This document shows positions 26,512 through 34,345 of a stretch of 45,885 nt of DNA, one piece after another. A model generated the notes under the pieces. That model had not been told where the DNA came from, made no database searches, and saw nothing but the letters and a program-made list of their open reading frames with translations. The DNA is from CALBZH01 sp964538515 (GTDB lineage: Bacteria; Desulfobacterota; Syntrophobacteria; Syntrophobacterales; Syntrophobacteraceae): positions 1-45,885 of the forward strand of contig CAZIEW010000043.1 of assembly GCA_964538515.1 (NCBI GenBank). Reading direction: 5' to 3'. The position numbers were made by a program, and so were the translations under genes. Position 1 is the stretch's first letter. The number at the start of each line of letters is the position of its first letter.

Positions 26512-27606
26512 ATGACCCTCGCTCACGGTGGAAATGTCTATGAAGTGGCGGCCCGTCTGGGTTGCTCGGTTGAATCCCTCCTCGACTACAGTGCGAGTAT
26601 CAACCCGCTCGGTCCTCCGGACGGGCTGATCGAGGAGCTCAATCGGCTGTTTCATCGAACGCAGCATTACCCGGACATTCACAACCGGGCGCTGCTGGAG
26701 GGACTTGCCAGCCACCATGAGATCCCGGTCTCGCGGATCGCCGTGGGGAATGGATCCACGGAGCTGATCTACTGGCTTCCTCGTGTGATGGGCGTTCGAC
26801 GAGCCGTTGCGGTGCTGCCGACTTTCAGCGAATACCGGAAAGCCTTCGAGCTTGCTGGGGTGGAGGTCCATCGGGTTTTGGGGGCTCCCGGCATCGGCTT
26901 CCAGCCGACCGTGAGACAACTGGAAGACGCGCTGCAAGGTGAGGCTCCCGAAGCATTTCTCGTGACGCATCCGGGAAGCCCTTCGGGCGTGCTCCTTTCG
27001 GACGATGTTGCACGCTGGCTCCTCGACGGTGCCCGAGACGGCGCGTTTCACCTGCTGGTCGACGAGGTCTTCATGGACTTCTGCGAAGAAGCCTCTCTCA
27101 AAGCGGCCCTCGAGGGTTGCAGCAACCTCACGATCATCCGCTCGATGACCAAATTTTATGGCATTCCCGGCTTGCGGCTCGGCTACGTCCTGACCTCGGA
27201 GACGCTCGCCGAGCGGCTGCGCCATTTCCTGCCGCCCTGGTCGGTCAACACCCTGGCCCAGGTGACGGGAGCCTACTGCCTGAGGCAAGAGGACTACCGT
27301 CGAAGGACCTTGGCCGTGGTTGGGGAAGAAAGGGCTCTGCTTTGCACTGAGCTGGATCAGATCGAAGGCTTGTCTCCGTTGCCGGGAGTTGCCAACTATG
27401 TGTTGGTCAGGCTGGATGCCCCTCTCCCGGCAGCGGAGGTGCTTGTGAACGATCTGGTGCTGACCGATCGCATTCTCGTGAGGAATTGCTCTTCCTTCGA
27501 AGGACTCGGGGAGCGCTATTTTCGGGTAGCCGTTCGCTTGCGGGACGAGAACAGGCGTTTGGTGGACGCCCTTTCACGGTGGGTGGTCGCTCACTCCGAC
27601 CCGTGA
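26512..27606 (+). CDS. cobD: Threonine-phosphate decarboxylase, CobD-type
   Basis: A 364-residue PLP enzyme of aminotransferase fold I. CobD makes (R)-1-amino-2-propanol phosphate from threonine phosphate for the cobalamin nucleotide loop. AHGGNVYEVA and LDYSASINPLGPP at the N-terminus are typical of CobD. The PLP lysine is Lys214 in SMTKFYGIPGLRLGY. The usual NPNNPTG block is replaced by HPGSPSG (153-159), so the Asn that normally contacts the cofactor is altered; this is odd. Context at the end of the cbi run supports CobD over histidinol-phosphate aminotransferase. The 3' end overlaps the convergent 93-residue gene by 16 bases. Confidence 0.88.
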   Translation: MTLAHGGNVYEVAARLGCSVESLLDYSASINPLGPPDGLIEELNRLFHRTQHYPDIHNRALLEGLASHHEIPVSRIAVGNGSTELIYWLPRVMGVRRAVAVLPTFSEYRKAFELAGVEVHRVLGAPGIGFQPTVRQLEDALQGEAPEAFLVTHPGSPSGVLLSDDVARWLLDGARDGAFHLLVDEVFMDFCEEASLKAALEGCSNLTIIRSMTKFYGIPGLRLGYVLTSETLAERLRHFLPPWSVNTLAQVTGAYCLRQEDYRRRTLAVVGEERALLCTELDQIEGLSPLPGVANYVLVRLDAPLPAAEVLVNDLVLTDRILVRNCSSFEGLGERYFRVAVRLRDENRRLVDALSRWVVAHSDP

Positions 27607-27872
27607 TGATGATGGCCCCCATGGCTGTCATCTTTTAAAAACACCCCGTGATATTCCTCCTCCGCCAGGTGCTGCCGCATGAGTCGGCTCAGCAGATTGA
27701 ACAGCTCCTCAATCTCGGCGTCCGTCAAACGGGGCACGAGCGTTCCGAGCATGGTGTCATCCGAGAATTTCTGCAGGTAAAACATCAAGGACTTCTCGTC
27801 GACCTCCCGGGAAAACCCGAAAGCCACCATCCCGTCGTAATGGTCCACGAACGTGTGTGCGTGCTTTGCCAT
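27591..27872 (-). CDS. Conserved small protein with His-rich tail, paired with inositol synthase
   Basis: A 93-residue soluble protein with no signal peptide. The start HAHTFVDHYDGMVAFGFSRE is well ordered, a helical middle follows (residues about 30-75), and the C-terminus is HGGHHHHGSE, suggesting metal binding. I do not recognise a characterised family. It lies 9 bases after the inositol-1-phosphate synthase stop on the same strand, so the two form an operon. Bacterial inositol synthases can depend on a divalent metal, so a metal-related or structural partner role is possible, but this is inference. A ribosome-site-like AAGGA lies 12-16 bases before the ATG. Confidence 0.7.
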   Translation of the reverse strand: MAKHAHTFVDHYDGMVAFGFSREVDEKSLMFYLQKFSDDTMLGTLVPRLTDAEIEELFNLLSRLMRQHLAEEEYHGVFLKDDSHGGHHHHGSE

Positions 27873-27881
27873 CGGCTTCGG

Positions 27882-29240
27882 CTATTCCTTCTTGTCGTTC
27901 ATGTAGTAGTCCAGCCCGAAATGCGTGATCTGCTCCTCGCCCATGAGGTAGCGCAGCGTGTTCTTGAGCTTCATGAGCTGGATGAACAGGTCGTGCTCCG
28001 GGTAGAGGTTTTCCTTGTGCATGGGGCTCTTGAAATAGAAGGACATCCATTCCTGGATGCCGTTCATGCCGATCCGCTGCGCCAGATCCATGAAAAGGAC
28101 GAGGTCCAGGATCAAGGGCGCCGCCAGGATGCTGTCACGGCACTGGAAATCGACCTTGATCTGCATGGGGTAGCCCAGCCAGCCGAAGATGTCGATGCAG
28201 TCCCAGCCTTCCTTGTTGTCGCCGCGGGGAGGGTAATAGTTGATCGTCACCTTGTGGTAGTAATTCTTGTAAAGCTGCGGATAGAGGTGCGGCTGCAGGA
28301 TGTATTCGAGGACGGACAGTTTGCTCTCTTCCTTGGTCTTGAAGGAGTCCTTGTCATCGAGGACCAGGCCGTCGCGGTTTCCGAGGATGTTGGTGGAGTA
28401 CCAGCCTTCCAAGCCGAGGCTGCGGGCCTTGAGTCCCGGGGCCAGGATGGTCTTCATCAGGGTTTGGCCGGTCTTGAAATCTTTGCCGGCGACGGGAACG
28501 CCGCGTTTCGTGGCAAGCTCGAGCAGTGCGGGGACATCGATGGTGAGATTCGGGGCGCCGTTGATGAACGGGATCCCGCTTTCGAGAGCCGCTACGGCAT
28601 AGAGCATGCTCGGAGGGATGCGCGGGTCGTTGGCATCGACAGCGTTCTGGAAGGACTCGAGCGTTTGGTGGATCGGCTCCGGTTGAAGGTAGACTTCCGT
28701 GCTGCCGCACCAGATCATGATGCACCGCTCGGCCCCGCTCGCCGCCTTGAATTGCGCGATATCTTCCTTGAGCGCTTCAATCTGACCGCGAAGGCTTTCT
28801 TCTTCCTTGATGTAGGTCCCGTCCAGGTTGCGGACGAACTTCCGGTCAAAGACCGCCTTCATCGGGACGATACCGCTCAGGAAATCCTTGATGGGATCCA
28901 GGTGCTCGCGCCGCAGGACGCGGGCGAACATGGCCGCCTCGAAGCAGTTGGCGTCATAAAGGTCCCACCCCCCAAACACCAGGTCTTCGGTCGAAGCGAG
29001 CGGCACGAAATCCTTGATCAGCGGTGAGCGGCGCTCGAAGCGCTTTCCCAGTCGAATGGTGCCAAGCTGCGTGAGCGAGCCGATCGGGGCGGCAAGGCCT
29101 CTTCGGACCAATTCGACACCGGCGATGAAGGTAGTGCTCACGGCTCCGCCGATGCCGGGGATGAGCACGCCCAGCTTGCCGGTCGGCTTCTCGATTTCAT
29201 CCTTACGTTTGATACTGTTTTCCTTCAATGCTTCCTCCAT
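27882..29240 (-). CDS. ino1: Myo-inositol-1-phosphate synthase
   Basis: A 452-residue NAD+-dependent enzyme that converts glucose 6-phosphate to inositol 1-phosphate, the entry to inositol lipids and inositol-based solutes. The Rossmann motif is LIPGIGGAVSTTFIAGVEL near the N-terminus; GKDFKTGQT, STNILGNRDG and KVDFQCRDSILAAPLILDL are conserved synthase signatures. The start is uncertain: ATG at 29240 is used, but a TTG at 29228 has GGAGG 5 bases before it, and an upstream TTG at 29279 is also open. A promoter fits at 29305-29334. The enzyme is uncommon in bacteria outside actinomycetes and some thermophiles. Confidence 0.93.
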   Translation of the reverse strand: MEEALKENSIKRKDEIEKPTGKLGVLIPGIGGAVSTTFIAGVELVRRGLAAPIGSLTQLGTIRLGKRFERRSPLIKDFVPLASTEDLVFGGWDLYDANCFEAAMFARVLRREHLDPIKDFLSGIVPMKAVFDRKFVRNLDGTYIKEEESLRGQIEALKEDIAQFKAASGAERCIMIWCGSTEVYLQPEPIHQTLESFQNAVDANDPRIPPSMLYAVAALESGIPFINGAPNLTIDVPALLELATKRGVPVAGKDFKTGQTLMKTILAPGLKARSLGLEGWYSTNILGNRDGLVLDDKDSFKTKEESKLSVLEYILQPHLYPQLYKNYYHKVTINYYPPRGDNKEGWDCIDIFGWLGYPMQIKVDFQCRDSILAAPLILDLVLFMDLAQRIGMNGIQEWMSFYFKSPMHKENLYPEHDLFIQLMKLKNTLRYLMGEEQITHFGLDYYMNDKKE

Positions 29241-29304
29241 GTCATCGGACACAACCCCGTGTGGCCGTGTAATGGGCAAACGATGTCCCGCACCTCGGCC
29301 GCAT

Positions 29305-29334
29305 ACCTTAGGGCCAGGCAGTGAGCTGTGTCAA
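29305..29334 (-). promoter_or_regulatory. Promoter of the inositol synthase operon
   Basis: On the minus strand, perfect TTGACA (29329-29334) and TAAGGT (29305-29310) are spaced by 18 bases. The leader would be about 58 bases to the ATG at 29240. The same TAAGGT box occurs before the ComEA-like gene. Confidence 0.5.
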
Positions 29335-29346
29335 GACGCGGATTGG

Positions 29347-29910
29347 TCAGAACGAGGATTCCGCATCGCCTTGGGAGTGAGCGCGCTCGAGGCTTAGCAG
29401 CGCTTCCTTGACGTGGAGACCGGCGGAAAATCCGCCCAGGGCCCCGCCGCTGCCAAGGACGCGATGACAGGGGACGAACAGGGGGACCGGGTTTGAGCCG
29501 CACGCATGCCCCACGGCCCTGGCCGCTTCGGGGTTGTCGATCTCCCGTGCGATCTGGCCGTAGGATCGAGTCTCGCCGAAGGGAATCCGTCGCAATGCCG
29601 TCCAAACTTGCTGCTGAAAGGCTGTACCATTTTGAAGATCGAGCGGGAGGTCGGGAAGAGGGACCCCGTCCTTGAGGTAGTCATGAACGGCTCGGGTGGC
29701 TTTCTCCAGGAGGGGCGTCACGCGGGCCGTAGCTGCGAGATCGATCTTCGGAAACGCGCGTCGAATGGCATCAAGCGCGGCGGTCCCGTCCGGCTGCTCC
29801 TTGCCGAGAAATTCCAGCAGGCAAATCCCCTCGGTTGATTCTGCGATCAGGATCCAGCCGACTCGCGTCGACACGATACAAAATGCTACCATTTTGATCT
29901 TGTCAGTCAT
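29347..29910 (-). CDS. ogt: Methylated-DNA--protein-cysteine methyltransferase
   Basis: A 187-residue suicide repair protein that moves the methyl group of O6-methylguanine (and O4-methylthymine) to its own cysteine. The active site is FVPCHRVLGSGGALGGFSAG with acceptor Cys148; TRSYGQIA (DNA-binding helix), RAVGHACGSNP and GTAFQQQVWTAL are the expected neighbours. The N-terminal ribonuclease-H-like part is present, and no Ada regulatory domain is fused, so this is Ogt rather than Ada. The ATG at 29910 overlaps the upstream MBL gene by 8 bases, giving a two-gene unit. Confidence 0.94.
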   Translation of the reverse strand: MTDKIKMVAFCIVSTRVGWILIAESTEGICLLEFLGKEQPDGTAALDAIRRAFPKIDLAATARVTPLLEKATRAVHDYLKDGVPLPDLPLDLQNGTAFQQQVWTALRRIPFGETRSYGQIAREIDNPEAARAVGHACGSNPVPLFVPCHRVLGSGGALGGFSAGLHVKEALLSLERAHSQGDAESSF

Positions 29911-30562
29911 GGTCCTCATCCAGCAGGAAGTCGGTGATGTAAGGGTTATGCTCCATTTCGTGCCCGACCGTGCTCGACGGCCGGTCGCCGTAATCGTGCC
30001 CCGGCCAGACAACGGTGTCCGGAGGCAAGGTCAGGATCTTGGTGCGCAGGGATTCGAGGAGCTGGTCGAAGGAGGCTCCCGGAAGGTCGGTGCGTCCGAC
30101 GGCTCCAACAAAGAGCGTGTCCCCCGTGAAAAGATTGCCGTCAATCAGGAGGCAGCACGCCCCGGGAGTGTGCCCGGGGGTATGCAGGAATGTGAGCGTG
30201 ATCGACCCGAAGGAAAGCTCCGAGCCGTCGTGTACCCGGAGGTCCGCCGGGGGCGAGGGGGTAAAGCCCATCATGGCGGCCCACTGTTGGGCTTCGCGTG
30301 TCTGAAAGAAGTCGTCGTCAAGCGCGTGCATGACGATTCGGGCACCGGTGTTTGCGCGCAACGTCCCGTTTCCGCACGTGTGATCAGGGTGCCCGTGCGT
30401 ATTCACGATGTAGCGGAGTCGCACGCCGTGCTCACGGAGCAAATCGAGAAGCCGGTCTTCATCGCCGGCCGGATCGATGAGGATCCCTTCGTCACTGGCC
30501 TCGTCGTAAACGAGGTAGCAAAAAACTTCCATGTGCCCGACGGGGGTTTGAACAATCTTCAT
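29903..30562 (-). CDS. MBL-fold hydrolase, glyoxalase II-like
   Basis: A 219-residue metallo-beta-lactamase-fold hydrolase. The metal sites are THGHPDHTCGNG, TPGHTPGACC, FTGDTLF and WPGHDYG. The short length and the GAVGRTDLPGAS loop fit the YcbL/glyoxalase-II-like group, not ETHE1-type persulfide dioxygenases, whose sequence around the second motif differs. A thioester substrate such as S-lactoylglutathione is possible, but no glyoxalase I is near. No signal peptide is visible. It is followed at once by ogt (8-base overlap), a pairing with no obvious biochemical logic. Confidence 0.88.
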   Translation of the reverse strand: MKIVQTPVGHMEVFCYLVYDEASDEGILIDPAGDEDRLLDLLREHGVRLRYIVNTHGHPDHTCGNGTLRANTGARIVMHALDDDFFQTREAQQWAAMMGFTPSPPADLRVHDGSELSFGSITLTFLHTPGHTPGACCLLIDGNLFTGDTLFVGAVGRTDLPGASFDQLLESLRTKILTLPPDTVVWPGHDYGDRPSSTVGHEMEHNPYITDFLLDEDHD

Positions 30563-31038
30563 GGCAGACTACCTGTCAAAGAGAAACGGGTTTAGCGGCA
30601 GCCGAGCTGCCGTGGCGGTCGATGCTCGCGCCCAACCACGGAAGACGACCTTCTCGCAGTACGCGTTGTTTGTTTCTGGTGAGCAAGGGGGAGAGAGCCT
30701 CCTTTCGCTCACCCGGCATTCACGCTTCAGCCAGACAAGGGGATTCCGATTCATGCCTTGCGGCAGAGGAAAGCCTCATTCCTGCATCATTTCGATTTTT
30801 CAATATATTTAATGCAGGCGGTGGTTACAAGGATTTTCCCGGCGACTCAACGGACTGCAAGGTCACTGAAGAGGGATTTGGGTCAACACCGTTGGGAAGA
30901 GCCATCGGGGAGCGCTGTTGGGCTTCGGAATGGGGCCAGCCTTGACGGTCAACAGGCTTTTGTTTAGACTGCCTCTTCCTAACGGCCGTAAAATATTTCG
31001 AAACAGTTGCATCTTGACATGCGCGAGCGGGGAAAACC
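30563..31038. other. Intergenic leader before the EF-G gene
   Basis: 476 bases without a convincing gene. A short AT-rich island (about 30790-30812) is flanked by CCTGCAT (30781-30787) and ATGCAGG (30812-30818), an inverted pair with a 24-base spacer. A candidate promoter lies at 30943-30970. Small open frames here start without a ribosome site and have no protein-like composition. The long leader may carry translational control of the EF-G-type gene, but I see no defined fold. Confidence 0.5.
30943..30970 (+). promoter_or_regulatory. Candidate promoter of the EF-G-type gene
   Basis: TTGACG (30943-30948, 5 of 6) and TAGACT (30965-30970, 4 of 6) are spaced by 16 bases. The -35 box is part of the small palindrome TTGACGGTCAA. 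Confidence 0.35.
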
Positions 31039-33084
31039 ATGGCTGAAGTGCGGCGGCTCAAGTCGTTCCGGAACATTGGCATCATTGCCCATATCGATGC
31101 CGGCAAGACCACGGTGACTGAACGCATCCTTTACTACACGGGCCGATCGCATCGGATGGGGGAGGTACACGATGGAACGGCCGTCATGGACTGGATGGAG
31201 CAGGAGCAGGAGCGTGGCATCACGATTACGTCCGCTGTGACCACCTGCCATTGGAAGGACTGCGAGATCCATCTCATCGACACCCCCGGGCACGTGGATT
31301 TCACTATCGAAGTGGAGCGGTCCCTGCGTGTGCTCGATGGCGCCATAGCCGTCTTTTGCGGGGTCGGGGGCGTCGAGCCGCAGTCGGAGACCGTCTGGCA
31401 CCAGGCGGATCGATATCATGTGCCGAAGATTGCTTTTATCAACAAGATGGACCGGATCGGTGCGGACTTCAAGCGGGTGGTGTCCCAGATCGAGGACAAA
31501 TTCAAGACGAATCCGCTCCCCATTCAGATTCCCGTTGGGGCGGAATCCGATTTTCGCGGTGTGGTCGACCTGCTTCAAATGAGACAGGTGATCTGGCACG
31601 ACGAGTCCCAGGGGGCAGAATACGACTACCAGGAGATCGCTTCGGAGCTCCAGGCAGAAGCCGCCGAGGCGAGGGACAACCTGGTCGCCAAGCTGGCCGA
31701 ATGGGATGATGGGCTGATGGAGCGCTACCTGGAGGGGGAAGAGATTCAGGCTGCCGATCTTGTTCCGATCCTTCGGAAGCTCACGTTGGAGCTGAAAATC
31801 GTGCCGGTCCTGTGCGGGAGTGCGCTCAAGAACAAAGGTGTTCAGCCGCTTCTCGACGCCATCGTCGATTTCCTCCCGTCTCCTGTGGATGTTCCACCCA
31901 TCGAAGGCGTTCACCCGATCACCAAGGAAGTGGTCCTGCGCACGAGCAGTGAAAAAGAGCCGCTTGCGGCCCTCGCGTTCAAGATCTTCATGGACCAAGG
32001 GCGGAAGCTCAGCTACGTGCGGATCTATTCGGGAACGATCCAGGCCGGTGCCGACGTTTTCAACGCCACCAAAGGGACGCGCGAGAAGGTCTCACGCATT
32101 TTCTCGATGCACGCGAACAAGCGCGAAAGACTGGAAAAGAGCGGCGCAGGTGACATCGTGGCCATCATGGGGTTGAAGTCGGCCTCCACGGGCGATTCGT
32201 TGTGCGACCCCGCCAATCCTGTCCTGCTTGAGCCGATTGACATTTACGAGCCGGTGATCTCGGTTGCCGTCGAGGCCAAGACCCGAGGAGACCAGGAAAA
32301 ACTTCTGGACAGCTTGGTCAAGCTTTCCGAAGAGGATCCCACCTTCCGTTACCAGGAAAACCCGGATACGGGACAGATGCTCATCAGCGGCATGGGGGAG
32401 CTGCACCTGGATATCGTGCTCTCCAGACTGGAGCGGGACTACCATGTCGGAGTCGGCGCGGGGAAGCCCCAGGTCGTCTACCGGGAGACGATTCGCAAGG
32501 AGGTGCAGGCCCAGGGGGTCTTTGATCGAGAAATCGGAGGAAGCCGGCATTTTGCAGCCGTGGACGTCCACCTGACCCCGTCGACGCGGGGGGCAGGAAA
32601 CGGGGTCTCGATCCGGGTTCGGGACCAATCCATTCCGGAGAGCTTTTTCCCGGCCATTGAGGAAGGGATTCGGGACGCCTTCAGCAGTGGTCCGATCCTG
32701 GGCTACCCTCTGGTGGACGTGGAGGCTACCGTCTTTGGCGGGACCTTCCAGGAAAACCTGTCGTCGGAGCTGGCCTTTCGCGTGGCGGCGAGCATGGCCG
32801 TGAAGCAGGCCTGTGAGCAAGGCTCACCGATGCTTCTTGAGCCCTACATGGCCGTGGAAATCCTGGTGCCCGAAGAATTTCTTGGTGAGGTGCTGGGGGA
32901 TGTCAACCTGAGAAAGGGACGGGTGGAGAGCATTGCCGCCAGAAAAGCCATCCAGGTGGTTCATGCCGTTGTGCCACTGTCCAAAATGTTCGGGTACTCA
33001 ACGGATTTGAGGTCTTCCACCCAGGGACGGGCGACCTTCACGATGCATTTCTCTCACTATGACACGGCTTCGGATTCATCTTGA
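31039..33084 (+). CDS. fusA: Elongation factor G family GTPase
   Basis: A 681-residue translational GTPase that drives tRNA-mRNA translocation on the ribosome. G motifs: AHIDAGKTT (G1), RGITITSAVTT (G2), DTPGHVDF (G3), NKMD (G4) and GSALKN (G5). Domains II-V follow, with GMGELHLDIV (domain III), and a C-terminal domain V ending near MHFSHYD. Length is close to the 690-700 of canonical EF-G. It stands alone, not in an rpsL-rpsG-fusA-tuf cluster, so it may be a second copy with a special task such as ribosome recycling or stress. Telling canonical EF-G from a paralogue needs the rest of the genome. Confidence 0.93.
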   Translation: MAEVRRLKSFRNIGIIAHIDAGKTTVTERILYYTGRSHRMGEVHDGTAVMDWMEQEQERGITITSAVTTCHWKDCEIHLIDTPGHVDFTIEVERSLRVLDGAIAVFCGVGGVEPQSETVWHQADRYHVPKIAFINKMDRIGADFKRVVSQIEDKFKTNPLPIQIPVGAESDFRGVVDLLQMRQVIWHDESQGAEYDYQEIASELQAEAAEARDNLVAKLAEWDDGLMERYLEGEEIQAADLVPILRKLTLELKIVPVLCGSALKNKGVQPLLDAIVDFLPSPVDVPPIEGVHPITKEVVLRTSSEKEPLAALAFKIFMDQGRKLSYVRIYSGTIQAGADVFNATKGTREKVSRIFSMHANKRERLEKSGAGDIVAIMGLKSASTGDSLCDPANPVLLEPIDIYEPVISVAVEAKTRGDQEKLLDSLVKLSEEDPTFRYQENPDTGQMLISGMGELHLDIVLSRLERDYHVGVGAGKPQVVYRETIRKEVQAQGVFDREIGGSRHFAAVDVHLTPSTRGAGNGVSIRVRDQSIPESFFPAIEEGIRDAFSSGPILGYPLVDVEATVFGGTFQENLSSELAFRVAASMAVKQACEQGSPMLLEPYMAVEILVPEEFLGEVLGDVNLRKGRVESIAARKAIQVVHAVVPLSKMFGYSTDLRSSTQGRATFTMHFSHYDTASDSS

Positions 33085-33100
33085 GACGAGCCCAATGAGC

Positions 33101-33148
33101 GGAGGCCAAAATCCGGTTTGGCTGCGGAAAGACTGGATCCCGGCCTCC
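33101..33148. terminator. Inverted repeat between convergent fusA and gspG
   Basis: GGAGGCC (33101-33107) pairs with GGCCTCC (33142-33148), and GCCAAA with TTTGGC (33105-33110 and 33117-33122) gives a nested alternative stem. It lies 17 bases after the fusA stop. A second small hairpin, GAGCC/GGCTC (33186-33201), sits after the gspG stop. Neither has a T-run. A shared transcription end is the likely role. Confidence 0.35.
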
Positions 33149-33216
33149 ACCAGGATGGCACATCGAATTTCTCTAACCCTGCCCTGAGCCAACGCAGGCT
33201 CGGTTCCGTCCTTGCT

Positions 33217-33669
33217 CTATTCCCAGCTCACGACGTCGGCATTTTCCCCCTCGCCTCCGTCCTGGCCGTCCGCTCCCTGTGAGTAGAGATCGTAATCGCC
33301 GTGCTCACCAGGAGACCGATACAGGTAGGGGTGGCCCCACGGGTCCGGCGGAATGTCCTTCGACAGATACGGGCCGTCCCAGAGCCCCTGCCCAGGGTTC
33401 TTGCGAAGCGCGTCCAGACCTTCCTGTGCGGAGGGGTAACGTCCCATATCGAGCCGAAAGGCATCAAGCGCCGTGCCGATCATGGAGATCTGGGCTTTGG
33501 CGGCCTTTTGCTTGGACGAGCCGACTTTCTGAAACATCTTGGGTGCAACGAGCGCTGCCAAGAGGCCCAAAATGATCATGACGATGAGTAGCTCGATCAG
33601 AGTGAAGCCTCGTTCCCGGTTGCGGCGCCGCAACGGATTCGCGCGCGAGTTCTCGCTAAACCGATTCAT
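33217..33669 (-). CDS. gspG: Type II secretion major pseudopilin GspG
   Basis: A 150-residue pseudopilin. A class III leader (1-21) ends RERG and is cut before Phe22 by prepilin peptidase; FTLIELLIVMIILGLLAALVAP is the assembly helix (Glu5 of the mature form present). The globular part has the GspG pattern: MGRYPSAQEGLDAL, GPYLSKDIPPDPWGHPY and the C-terminal Ca2+-site loop SQGADGQDGGEGENADV. GspG polymerises into the periplasmic pseudopilus that pushes folded proteins through the outer-membrane secretin. No other gsp genes are near, which is unusual. The ATG at 33669 follows GGGA and gives a leader of normal length. Confidence 0.93.
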   Translation of the reverse strand: MNRFSENSRANPLRRRNRERGFTLIELLIVMIILGLLAALVAPKMFQKVGSSKQKAAKAQISMIGTALDAFRLDMGRYPSAQEGLDALRKNPGQGLWDGPYLSKDIPPDPWGHPYLYRSPGEHGDYDLYSQGADGQDGGEGENADVVSWE

Positions 33670-34050
33670 TCCCTGTTCTCCCTGTTCTAGTTCCGGTTGA
33701 GCCGCCCGGGCATGCCATCCCGGCGGGTGGATCTCCATGAAGATGTTCCCGATCCTATTTAACGAAGTCTCCGAGATCCGTCAACGCGCACCCATGCCGA
33801 GCAAGGGGGTGCGCAGCGTGAATCGTGGCCAACAGAAGGTGCTTGCGATCAAGGTCAAATGGGGCGATAGGGACCGAGCTGAGGCCGGATGGAGATGCGA
33901 ACGCCCCACACGCGCCCATGGCCCGGTTTTGAATGGAGAAGAAGAGACTCGCTCGGATGGCGTGATGCTGAGCTCCCAAGCGCGGAAGGCTGTCCTGAAA
34001 ACAGAAGGGCTCGGGAATGAAACGGGTCGCCAGGACGACCGAAGGAAAGA
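33670..34050. other. Gap between gspG and tRNA-Met
   Basis: 381 bases without a convincing gene. GGTCG/CGACC (34025-34040) forms a small stem just after the tRNA on the minus strand, followed by TTTCATT, which may end the tRNA transcript. The remainder must contain the gspG promoter, but I see no clear -35/-10 pair. Confidence 0.45.
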
Positions 34051-34127
34051 TGGTGGCGGTGCAGGGACTTGAACCCCGGACACTGCGGATATGAGCCGCA
34101 TGCTCTGACCGACTGAGCTACACCGCC
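34051..34127 (-). tRNA. tRNA-Met (CAT anticodon), elongator type
   Basis: A 77-base cloverleaf on the minus strand with encoded CCA (34051-34053). The acceptor stem GGCGGTG/CACCGCC is fully paired, which excludes initiator tRNA (first pair would be mismatched). The D-arm has AGCTCAGTCGG, the anticodon stem TGCGG/CCGCA with loop CTCATAT and anticodon CAT at 34091-34093, and the T-arm GGGGTTCAAGTCCC. tRNA-Ile2 also has a CAT anticodon in the gene, which TilS modifies; the acceptor sequence is like bacterial elongator Met, so Met is preferred. Confidence 0.92.
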
Positions 34128-34149
34128 AAACCCTTGCGAGTAGCGGTTT

Positions 34150-34176
34150 ATTAAAGGAAAAGATCCCGGGAGTCAA
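34150..34176 (-). promoter_or_regulatory. Promoter of tRNA-Met
   Basis: On the minus strand, TTGACT (34171-34176, 5 of 6) and TTTAAT (34150-34155, 5 of 6) are spaced by 15 bases, about 23 bases before the tRNA 5' end. The short spacing is slightly below the optimum. The remainder of 34177-34345 shows nothing clear. Confidence 0.5.
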
Positions 34177-34345
34177 CAGGAAAATCCCGCCCCTTGGCCC
34201 TTGAGGACTGCTTTGGAGGCCAAGGTGGGATGCAATTCAACACCGTTGGTGATCGCCCATCGCTACCGAAGGGCGCGGGTGTCGGGGAAAGAAGCGAGAA
34301 GCCGCTGCCCACAGCCACGAATGGCACACCGAGGCATCAGATTCC

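Noticed and set aside
27648..29027. 459-codon plus-strand frame opposite inositol synthase
   Set aside because: It is a shadow frame; the minus-strand product is a clear synthase.
33737..34072. 111-codon plus-strand frame between gspG and the tRNA
   Set aside because: There is no ribosome site. It runs into the tRNA antisense strand and its composition is not protein-like.
34051..34127. tRNA-Ile2, the substrate of the nearby TilS
   Set aside because: The anticodon is CAT, but the acceptor stem GGCGGTG and T-arm follow elongator Met. It cannot be fully excluded without a covariance model.
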